Assembly: GCF_017303275.1 (NCBI RefSeq)
Contig: NZ_JAFKOJ010000007.1
Coordinates: 186,001 to 250,000, forward strand
Origin: Bacillus sp. NTK034
GTDB taxonomy: Bacteria; Bacillota; Bacilli; Bacillales; Cytobacillaceae
Direction of reading: 5' to 3'
Length of the DNA: 64,000 nucleotides
Each line of letters begins with the position of its first letter. Position 1 is the stretch's first letter. This document shows, piece by piece, positions 55,965 to 63,141 of the stretch. The notes beneath the pieces are model-generated. The model was not told the origin of the DNA. It was given only the letters and a program-made list of their open reading frames with translations, and searched no databases. Position numbers and translations under genes: made by a program.

Positions 55965-56725
55965 GTGGATTATGCTGAATAGTATTTAAGTACATACCTA
56001 TAGGGAGAAAACTGGGCAAAGGTAATTATATAGTTACGGGGTTACTTGGGTTCATAAACTTGAAGAAAGTGTAAAACCAATTCTAAAGGACGAAGTTCTA
56101 CACTAGGGTACTAATGAGTGAGATAAGAATATATCCCGGATAGTCGTTCTAATAAAAAATCCGATTTCTCCGGGGTGTATTGTACTAATAAAAGAAGTGT
56201 TTTATCATCATCTTTTTGCAAAATAAAGGATTTAATGTTCAGCATAGAGTTAGTATTGTGGAAATCTCCTAAGAGTTTGCCTAGCTTAAGTTGCTTTATG
56301 TGCATTGTTGACACTTTTGGCCAAACAAAATAAGCTTGGTGTTGCGAGCAAGGACCTTATTGAGGTAATCTCTGGACAAGAGATTGGCCATGCTTTTTCC
56401 AGGGTAAACTGCTTTATGCATTCTTGACTAATACTGTGTATCAATATTAAGGAATTTGTATAATAACAAAATCTTTAACAATCTCGTTGCTAATATTAAA
56501 TAAGTAAGTTTTAATTATTGGGCAGTATGAACAAGCCAAATACGACAGTTCCATACGTGTTACTAAGGTAGGGTTGTAAAATAGCTCAACTACTTAGATA
56601 TGTTTTAAATTGGGGGCTGGTTCAATATTTAACCCGAATTTTATGAGAAATATTAACCAGATTATCAACTCGTGATATAATTATTGGAACAAAAAGCTAA
56701 AGGCTAAAGGCGGCGTTTGATGTAG
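55965..56725. other. Decayed intergenic region before the STAS module
   Basis: About 760 nt. A plus-strand frame around 56330-56430 (G-V-A-S-K-D-L-I-E-V, G-Q-E-I-G-H-A-F) and a minus-strand frame (56111-56314) look partly coding but lack start signals. Probably remnants. Confidence 0.4.
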
Positions 56726-57598
56726 ATGGAAATAATGATAAATAGAACATTATCAACAATAGATGACATTCATCAATTGCTAAATAAAACAATGGAAGTA
56801 GTTGATCAATTAAACTCACGTGCTGCTGTAACCTTAAATATGAAGAGATTGAGGTATATTACGCCTATTGGCTTCACCGGACTTTTGTCAGTGCTAGATT
56901 ATCTTGAAGACCATTTTGAAGTTGGTATTGTCGCTCCTTTTAATATCAGTCCTATTAAATATATGGAACGAATGAATTTCTTTAAAGTCTGCAGTAAAAA
57001 TGTAAAAGAACAATTTGAAGAACAAAAGGATATGACAACCTTGTATAATCGACACCGTAATAGCCTAGAGGATAAATTGCTAGAGATTAGAGTAGCAACA
57101 ACCCACCCTCAAATTGTAGAAATAAGTACATTGATTAAAAGGATTTTTAAAAACAAAGGTCTAAAGGGGAATCGTATTTCAGATATTCAATCTTTTATTA
57201 CTGAGTTGGGCAACAATGTGATTGATCATACAAATTCTAGTTGTTTCATTGCAGTAAAAAACAATGAAGATGAAAACGAAATAGAAATAGCAGTCGCGGA
57301 TCGTGGAGAAGGAATTTACAATAGTTTAAAAGATGTTTTATCCGAAAATTCTCCTCATGATATCGTAAAAGCGGCCATCACTACCAAAGCTTCTAGACTT
57401 AGTGAAGAAGATCGTGGTAAAGGATTAATGGATATAAAACAAAGAGCTTTCAGGTGGTCTGAAGCATCAGTTGCATTACGAACTAATAATTCTGTATATG
57501 AAATTACAAAGGATGAAGTAAATCCTACTTTAGAAGGCAAAACTTCATTTGGAACCTTTTTTTCCATAAAAGTAAATTATAGTATTGACAGGCTTTAA
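56726..57598 (+). CDS. STAS-like domain plus histidine-kinase-like ATPase
   Basis: A 290-residue two-part protein. Residues about 10-90 resemble a STAS/anti-sigma-antagonist fold (V-T-L-N-M-K-R-L-R-Y-I-T-P-I-G-F-T-G-L-L). Residues about 115-285 are a GHKL ATPase of the anti-sigma or switch-protein kind, with N-box E160-L-G-N-N-V, G1 box D192-R-G-E-G and G2 box R230-G-K-G-L. No HisKA or membrane segment is present, so it is probably cytoplasmic and works by partner switching. It is followed 63 nt later by a STAS-like/winged-helix gene. The ribosome site is weak (AAAGGCGG at 12 nt). The target is unknown. Confidence 0.75.
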   Translation: MEIMINRTLSTIDDIHQLLNKTMEVVDQLNSRAAVTLNMKRLRYITPIGFTGLLSVLDYLEDHFEVGIVAPFNISPIKYMERMNFFKVCSKNVKEQFEEQKDMTTLYNRHRNSLEDKLLEIRVATTHPQIVEISTLIKRIFKNKGLKGNRISDIQSFITELGNNVIDHTNSSCFIAVKNNEDENEIEIAVADRGEGIYNSLKDVLSENSPHDIVKAAITTKASRLSEEDRGKGLMDIKQRAFRWSEASVALRTNNSVYEITKDEVNPTLEGKTSFGTFFSIKVNYSIDRL

Positions 57599-57625
57599 AC
57601 AATAGTTTTTAATAACATTATAGAT

Positions 57626-57644
57626 TTCAAAATTGAAATTGAAA
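57626..57644 (+). repeat. Palindromic element copy 1
   Basis: TTCAA-AA-TTGAA (57626-57637) followed by ATTGAAA, 24 nt before the start codon of the STAS-like/wHTH gene. A near-identical copy is at 58267-58285. Confidence 0.65.
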
Positions 57645-57661
57645 TCGAGAGGGCGAAAAAC

Positions 57662-58240
57662 ATGAAAACTGAATTACTATTAAGAATTCATGAAAAACCT
57701 ATTCAATTATTAAATCGTACTCAACTAAAAAATCTCAAAGAGTCAATAATGAATAAGATGAATGACGCAGAAATAAATACAGTCTTTGTATTGGACATGT
57801 CTTATATTGGGGATACGAATGGATCTGGTATCGACGAAGTAATCGCTAAACCATTAAAGTGGCTTATTAGTGAATTTATAGATAAAAAAGTTGAGAAATA
57901 TATTTATCTAGTAAATTTAAGTCCAGAAGAAGTACATGATCATGCCTATAACATTGATAGTACGTTAAACATCGAACAGTTATGTATTATGGCGAAAGAG
58001 GAGGATTCCTTCTCCATACTAGGCTATCTCGGTGGATCTAAGGGATCATTAAAGCAAATTCTAGAATTTGTGTATACGAGAAAAGAAGTTACTGCCAGAG
58101 ATGTTGTGGATGCATTTGACAAACAGATTAATACCGCAAGCACTCAACTTTCAAAATTATATGAAAAACGTTTGATTGCACGGGAAGAGATACAGATGCC
58201 TGAAGGCGGAAGACAATTTGTTTACAAAAGCTTGTTTTAA
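57662..58240 (+). CDS. STAS-like (DUF4325-type) protein with C-terminal winged helix
   Basis: A 192-residue protein. Residues about 1-125 have a STAS-like pattern (V-F-V-L-D-M-S-Y-I-G-D-T-N-G-S-G-I-D-E-V). Residues about 130-192 form a small winged-helix domain (T-A-R-D-V-V-D-A-F, T-A-S-T-Q-L-S-K-L, P-E-G-G-R-Q-F-V-Y). This suggests a regulator whose DNA binding may be controlled by the upstream ATPase. The palindrome 24 nt before its start and its repeat at 58267 could be its operators. Family assignment is from pattern only. Confidence 0.65.
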   Translation: MKTELLLRIHEKPIQLLNRTQLKNLKESIMNKMNDAEINTVFVLDMSYIGDTNGSGIDEVIAKPLKWLISEFIDKKVEKYIYLVNLSPEEVHDHAYNIDSTLNIEQLCIMAKEEDSFSILGYLGGSKGSLKQILEFVYTRKEVTARDVVDAFDKQINTASTQLSKLYEKRLIAREEIQMPEGGRQFVYKSLF

Positions 58241-58266
58241 ATAGCAGGCTTTTTTAAAAAGAGGAC

Positions 58267-58285
58267 TTCAATTTTGAAATTGAAA
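58267..58285 (+). repeat. Palindromic element copy 2
   Basis: TTCAA-TT-TTGAA (58267-58278) followed by ATTGAAA, upstream of the broken small ORF at 58312. Confidence 0.65.
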
Positions 58286-58311
58286 ACGGGTCATAGAAGA
58301 AGGTGAGAAAC

Positions 58312-58370
58312 ATGGAAACGAAGGAAAAACAGGAAATGGTCGTATTGGCGTAGTAATGGAAATTGGATAA
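58312..58370 (+). pseudogene. Small broken ORF after copy 2
   Basis: AGGTGA lies 5 nt before ATG 58312. The frame stops after 13 codons, but shifting one base after the A-run near 58327-58329 gives G-N-G-R-I-G-V-V-M-E-I-G and then TAA (58368). It was probably a short peptide gene. Confidence 0.4.
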
Positions 58371-58446
58371 AATAAAAGCCTTTACCAGTCGATTTATGGA
58401 TCAAAAAACAAGCAGTATTTTACAATTTAAAGGGGTGATTTGGTAA

Positions 58447-58587
58447 ATGACTGTTTTGTATGAGAATGTAGTAAAGAAACTAACCGGTTTTGTTCTATGT
58501 TTACTATTTCTTCACGAAGCTTTAAAAACTATTGGAATCGATATTACACCAACATTCAAGATCATCAACGGATCTTTTATTGACTAA
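58447..58587 (+). CDS. Small hydrophobic hypothetical protein
   Basis: 46 residues with a central hydrophobic segment (L-T-G-F-V-L-C-L-L-F-L-H) and a polar tail. GGGGTG lies 9 nt upstream. Not recognised. It lies between the STAS module and the ubiquitin-like operon. Confidence 0.45.
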   Translation: MTVLYENVVKKLTGFVLCLLFLHEALKTIGIDITPTFKIINGSFID

Positions 58588-58656
58588 ACACGAACAATTA
58601 ATGAAAAAAAAGTAAAATTGTTAGTATTTTTGAATAAAAATTCATATAATGAAAAA

Positions 58657-58689
58657 AGTGGAAAGAAGCTAAAAATAGCTTTTCCACCT
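58657..58689. terminator. Hairpin between STAS module and ubiquitin-like operon
   Basis: Stem GTGGAAAGAAGCT / AGCTTTTCCAC with a short loop. The T-run is on the minus-strand side, so on the plus strand it may be a structural element rather than a terminator. Confidence 0.5.
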
Positions 58690-58814
58690 TAGAAAGATAT
58701 GAAATAAAAACTTTAGTCGGTTAAATTATATCGTAAATTTTGATGTAAATCAAATTCATATCTTCTAAAAAGTGGAGCTTCTTTCTTCTAATAAATTGAG
58801 AAGGAGCAAGCAAA

Positions 58815-59060
58815 ATGAAAAAAAATTTTACTGTCATTATTAACGGTGAACCAAAGGAAGTTGAGAAAAGAGATTATTCCTTTCAAGAGATAGTTACTCT
58901 TGCATATGGAAGCTACGATGATTCACAAAAATCATACACTATGGTGTCTACGCTAAAAAACGATAAAGGTGAAAAACACAGCCGGGATTATTCCTTCGGA
59001 GATTCAATAAAGATGAAGGAAGGAATGAGGATAAATGTCGACTCAACTAATAGATCATAA
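58815..59060 (+). CDS. Ubiquitin-like protein (multiubiquitin-domain family)
   Basis: An 81-residue beta-grasp protein that reads like one unit of the bacterial multiubiquitin domain family: F-T-V-I-I-N-G, F-Q-E-I-V-T-L-A-Y-G, Y-T-M-V-S and a final strand R-I-N-V. It is the presumed modifier of a bacterial ubiquitin-like conjugation pathway. It holds only one Ubl unit, no Cys, and ends D-S-T-N-R-S with no C-terminal Gly-Gly, so activation would need a non-canonical terminus or processing. GAGAAGGAGC lies upstream of the ATG. Its end overlaps the next gene by 26 nt. Confidence 0.75.
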   Translation: MKKNFTVIINGEPKEVEKRDYSFQEIVTLAYGSYDDSQKSYTMVSTLKNDKGEKHSRDYSFGDSIKMKEGMRINVDSTNRS

Positions 59061-60201
59061 TCAAGATTTGAAAAGGTTGGTTGATGAAGGATATAACGTA
59101 TCATTCGTAAAAGATAATCTTGTCGTAAAAGGAATTCCTTATGTTAACAAGGATAAAAAAGTCCTGTTTGGGACAATTTTTTGTCCTTTGACGCTATCTG
59201 GATTAAATACAGTAGCTCCCCAAGATCACACAGTTCGATTCGCAGGGGAGCATCCTTGCGATCAATTTGGAAACGAAGACAAATCATACGTAAATTCACA
59301 GTCGCATTATCCTTTAAATCAAGATATTGTGGGAAATTACTATTTCTCGGCAAAACCACCAAGCGGTCAATATCCGGATTTCTATACAAAAATTCTAAAG
59401 TACGCAAACCTGTTATCTGCCCCAGCAAAGTCCATCGATTCAAGCGTAACAGCACAGAACTTTGATTTTGAGGACTATAACAACGAAAGTGTATTTCTGT
59501 ATCCTGATACCAATACAGCCAGAGCAGGTTTATCTCATATTGCCAATAAATTTAAGGAACAGAAAATTGCGATTGTAGGATTAGGAGGCACAGGATCATT
59601 TATTTTGGATTTTGTTAGCAAAACACCGGTAAAACAGATTTCTCTCTTTGACGGTGATACTTTATTCAATCATAATGTCTTTAGAATGCCGGGTGCAGTA
59701 GCTATAGATGAGCTTCAGCAAAAACCAAGTAAAGTTGCATTTCTTAAGAGTAAGTATGATCAACTAAGAAATGGCATCATTGCACATGAGGAGTATCTTG
59801 ATGAGTCAAATGTGCATATGTTAGGTGAACATGATTTTGTTTTTCTTGCTCTGGACCTAGCAGAACCTAAAAGGATTATTACTGAATATCTTACCAAGAC
59901 TAATATTCCGTTTGTTGACTTGGGCATAGGGCTAACAGTTGTAGGAGATTCCATTAGGGGAACCGTTAGAAAAACACTGATTACCCCTGACAATAGCTCA
60001 TCATTGAATAAAATTGCAATGGGACAAGCAGCAGATGATGATGTGTATGCTCAAAACATTCAAATTTCGGAGTTGAATGCTCTAAATGCTGTAATGGGTA
60101 TAGTTACATGGAAGAAGATGTTTGGTTTTTATCTTAGCGATGAAACAATTTATCATTCAACATTCATTCTTGATGAAGAAGCTGTAAGTCATGCAACATA
60201 A
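59035..60201 (+). CDS. E2-like domain fused to ThiF/E1-like adenylyltransferase
   Basis: A 388-residue fusion. Residues 1-150 match the E2/UBC-like (DUF6791-type) domain found before bacterial E1 proteins: D-H-T-V-R-F-A-G-E-H-P-C75 and Y-P-D-F-Y-T-K. Residues about 160-385 are a ThiF/E1 Rossmann adenylation domain with G182-L-G-G-T-G-S188, F-D-G-D (206-208) and N-x-F-R217. It would adenylate and transfer the ubiquitin-like protein. The only cysteines are Cys50 and Cys75, both in the E2-like half; the E1 half has none, so no classical E1 thioester Cys exists there. Start ATG 59035 with GGAATGAGG. Confidence 0.82.
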   Translation: MSTQLIDHNQDLKRLVDEGYNVSFVKDNLVVKGIPYVNKDKKVLFGTIFCPLTLSGLNTVAPQDHTVRFAGEHPCDQFGNEDKSYVNSQSHYPLNQDIVGNYYFSAKPPSGQYPDFYTKILKYANLLSAPAKSIDSSVTAQNFDFEDYNNESVFLYPDTNTARAGLSHIANKFKEQKIAIVGLGGTGSFILDFVSKTPVKQISLFDGDTLFNHNVFRMPGAVAIDELQQKPSKVAFLKSKYDQLRNGIIAHEEYLDESNVHMLGEHDFVFLALDLAEPKRIITEYLTKTNIPFVDLGIGLTVVGDSIRGTVRKTLITPDNSSSLNKIAMGQAADDDVYAQNIQISELNALNAVMGIVTWKKMFGFYLSDETIYHSTFILDEEAVSHAT

Positions 60202-60562
60202 ATTTGTTGAGTTTATCCCATCAGAAATTGAACAAAATGTATTATATATTTCGATTGAGTATGATATCGCGAAACATAAATGTGCGTGTGGATGCGGAGC
60301 TAACATTGTCACTTCGCTTTCACCATCGAGATGGAAATTAACATATGACGGCGAAACGGTATCACTTTCCCCATCTATAGGAAATTGGAGTCACCCTTGT
60401 CAATCACATTACTTTATTACAAATGATAAGATAGTTTGGGCAGGATCAATATCAAAAACTGCCATTCAAGAAGTTATAAATAATGATCAAGAGTCTGTAA
60501 AAAAGCATGTTCAAAAGAGTAATCGTCTAATTGATAAGATTAAAAGACTTTTTAAGCTTTAA
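60191..60562 (+). CDS. DUF6527-type metal-binding protein
   Basis: A 123-residue protein with a putative zinc site: C31-A-C33-G-C35 and H68-P-C70-Q-S-H73, matching the DUF6527 family linked to bacterial ubiquitin-like operons. The start overlaps the E1 gene by 11 nt, so the three genes form one unit. Biochemical role unknown; it could be a processing, ligase-like or zinc-ribbon partner. A terminator follows. Confidence 0.7.
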   Translation: MQHKFVEFIPSEIEQNVLYISIEYDIAKHKCACGCGANIVTSLSPSRWKLTYDGETVSLSPSIGNWSHPCQSHYFITNDKIVWAGSISKTAIQEVINNDQESVKKHVQKSNRLIDKIKRLFKL

Positions 60563-60591
60563 TTCTTCATGTTATTTTAATAAGAACAATT

Positions 60592-60624
60592 TAAAGACTT
60601 GGTTATGTTACCAGGTCTTTTTAA
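60592..60624 (+). terminator. Terminator of the ubiquitin-like operon
   Basis: Stem AAAGACTTGG / CCAGGTCTTT followed by TTAAATT. Confidence 0.8.
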
Positions 60625-60892
60625 ATTGAAGAAAGTTAAAAATGAAATATACCTATCTTTGTTACAGCTAAGGGTAAAGACAAGATGTGTTCACAGTGAA
60701 CTCTTCGCTAAATAGTACTATAGAATTATGCACTACCATGAAATTAACTTCTGCAATTCTCAAAAAAAGGCAATACTGAAGAAGACGCAGCTCATTTGTT
60801 TTTTTTAAGGGGAGAGCGCCACATTAGGATCTATGGTAATTAGTTTGACTGGAATTAGGATGCTTTAGGCTCTTCCAACGTTTCTGTGTATC

Positions 60893-62051
60893 CTAAGCTT
60901 TCGAGTCGTCTAATTGTTGTCTCTGTTTATCAAAGTGGTCTTCGCCCAAGTCTACATACAATTCTTTACGAGTTAGAAGATAATAAGAGATACGTAATAT
61001 GGCGTGAGCGACGACAATACCAGCGCGTTTCTTGCCTTTTCCTGAGGCTGTACGCCTATACAGTGCTCCGAGATAGTTTTTGGATCCCCTTACCGAATGA
61101 GCTGCCTCAGTCAAAGCGGACTTTAAATACTTGTTTCCTTTTTTAGTTTTAGCCGATTTCCTTTTTCCTGCACTTTCATTCTGTCCTGGAACCAAGCCTG
61201 CCCAGGAACACATATGGGCTGCAGTGGGATACTGCTTTTTTACATCAGTTCCGATTTCAGAAAGGATTTGTTCAGCCATTCTTGTCGCAATGCCAGGAAT
61301 TGAATCAAGTATTTCCACATCCTCTTGATGAGAGCTTACTCTTTTCGCAACTTCTTGATCGAGCATCTCGATCTGTTCAGTCAGAAAATCAATGTGGCCC
61401 AAAATGGTTTTCAACATTAACCGTTGATGTGAGTTAATATAGCCTTTTAAAGCTAGTTTCAATTCTTCCTTCTTCTTTTTCATGGTGCGTCGTACGAAGT
61501 TTGCTAGTTTCTCAGGATCCTCTTCGCCATCTGCGATTGCGTCAAGGATGTCTCGCCGAAACACCTAGTACACCCGAAACACTGATCCCAGCTTAATGTT
61601 TGCGTCTTCTAACACCTTTTGAATCCGGTTATGTTGTCTTGCACGCTCCTCAATGATGCTTCGGCGATAACGAACGAGCTCGCGAAGTTCACGTTGATTC
61701 CGGTCGGGAATATAACTGGCTTTAAGCTGCCCGTGGCGAAGCAGTTTGGCAATCCATTCTGCATCTTTTACATCTGTCTTACGTCCTGGAACAGCCTTCA
61801 TGTGTTGGGCATTCACCACTAAAAACTCGATATCCTCAGCTTCCAGTAATTTTACGATTTCCAATAAACGCTCGTGCTTTCCATGCTACATGTGTACAGT
61901 TATATTGCTTAACCCAGTCAATCAACTTCAATAGAAATACAGTCTTAGTAGAAAAAGTTTTAACCTCCTTTCCTTCAGGCGTGATAATACAGGCAGTAAT
62001 GTTGTCCTTATGGACATCCATACCACAAGCTCTTTCATTGACTACATCCAT
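60893..62051 (-). mobile_element. IS110-family transposase gene, frameshifted
   Basis: Three consecutive minus-strand frames together make one IS110-family DEDD transposase. The N-terminal part (62051 down to about 61880, starting M-D-V-V-N-E-R-A-C-G-M-D-V-H-K-D), a middle part (61864-61568, with K-T-D-V-K-D-A-E-W-I-A-K) and a Transposase_20 C-terminal part (61564-60893, with I-P-G-I-A, W-A-G-L-V-P-G). One-base losses near 61880 and 61565-61600 and an in-frame TAG at 61567-61565 break it. GAAAGGAT precedes ATG 62051. Element ends were not determined. Confidence 0.88.
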
Positions 62052-62340
62052 TGAAAACATCCTTTCTACGGCAATCATTAAAGTAGAGGCTGGTGCATCA
62101 ACCAGAAATAGGATTAATCTACCATGTGTGCTTCCCGTAAGGGAGCTACAGTCAGTGGTGCACCGTGGTCGGTGGAGTTAGACTAACGGATGGGCTCTAA
62201 CGCACTATAGTTCAGCGACCTTCCTCTCCAGCCGTAGAATAAGTATTGACGGTTCAAAACCATTTTCATTCTCTGTGGTGAAGCACTGATTTTTGTGCTT
62301 CATGGATGGCTAACGGGGCAGGTTTGTTGAATAAGATAAA
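62052..62340 (-). ncRNA. Candidate IS110 bridge-RNA region
   Basis: The 290 nt on the 5' side of the transposase gene have no coding potential but several hairpins, including a perfect TGAAGCAC / GTGCTTCA stem (62279-62302) and TTCCC-GTAA-GGGA near 62132-62144. IS110-group elements express a structured bridge RNA from this position that pairs with target and donor DNA. Loop sequences were not matched to the flanks; the assignment rests on location and structure only. Confidence 0.45.
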
Positions 62341-62515
62341 TTAATCTGTTATGGCGTATTAGACCTATACTGTGCAAAAAAATTATTTCTGGAAGGAATG
62401 TACTTAGCTTTATTATAAAATTGCTAATGTGGCTATTCCACAATATGGTATAATTATAGAATGAAACTAACATGCTTGCTATATTGATAGTATTATATTA
62501 AGGTGGAATTTTAAC
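62341..62515. promoter_or_regulatory. Promoter region of darT
   Basis: A small palindrome TGTGG-CTATT-CCACA (62429-62443) lies just upstream of TATAAT (62449-62454). AAGGTGG (62501-62507) is 8 nt before ATG 62516. It may be an autoregulatory site of the toxin-antitoxin pair. Confidence 0.4.
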
Positions 62516-63109
62516 ATGGCGATAGGGAATATAAAAAAGGGAAAACTCTTATATCATTTGACTCGATTGTCGAATTTAGACTCCATATTGGAGCATGGTT
62601 TAATATCAAGGAAATTAGTTAAGGATAATGATGTTCGTTTCTTTGATATTGCAGATTCAAAGATTATTTCTAAACGTACAGAACTTGGACTGGATGTATA
62701 TACTCCATTTCACTTTCATCCCTATTCTTCATTTGATGTTGCTGTAAAAAGCACATATGAAGATGAAGACTTTATGTATATTTGTATTACAAGAGAATTA
62801 GCTAAACATAATAAGTTTAAAATATTACCAAGACATCCACTTAATATTGAAGAAAATTATCAATTATATGACTATGAAGAAGGTTTTGAAGCAATCGATT
62901 GGGATACGATGCACAAACTAGGTACGGAAGATCGATATACTAAGAATGTAAAAATGGCTGAATGTTTGACGCCTTTAACTGTTCCTGCTAAGCTCTTTCA
63001 TTGCATTTATGTGAAAAATGAAGGAACAAGGTCGGTTGTTATGAATAAATTGCATTCTAAAGGTATTAACAAAACGCCACCGTTTGTGGATGTTGGACGG
63101 TGGTTATAG
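62516..63109 (+). CDS. darT: DarT-like DNA ADP-ribosyltransferase toxin
   Basis: A 197-residue DarT/DUF4433-type protein: NAD-binding Y-H14-L-T-R-L-S-N-L, G-L-I-S-R, and the catalytic Glu149 in K-M-A-E-C. DarT attaches ADP-ribose to thymidine in single-stranded DNA and blocks replication, including phage replication. The macro-domain antitoxin gene follows 32 nt downstream. Confidence 0.85.
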   Translation: MAIGNIKKGKLLYHLTRLSNLDSILEHGLISRKLVKDNDVRFFDIADSKIISKRTELGLDVYTPFHFHPYSSFDVAVKSTYEDEDFMYICITRELAKHNKFKILPRHPLNIEENYQLYDYEEGFEAIDWDTMHKLGTEDRYTKNVKMAECLTPLTVPAKLFHCIYVKNEGTRSVVMNKLHSKGINKTPPFVDVGRWL

Positions 63110-63141
63110 AAAAATCTGCTAAAAGAAAGTGAGGTGAAAAC

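Noticed and set aside
56111-56314. 67-residue minus-strand open frame
   Set aside because: No ribosome site and no recognisable family; kept only as possible debris in the intergenic note.
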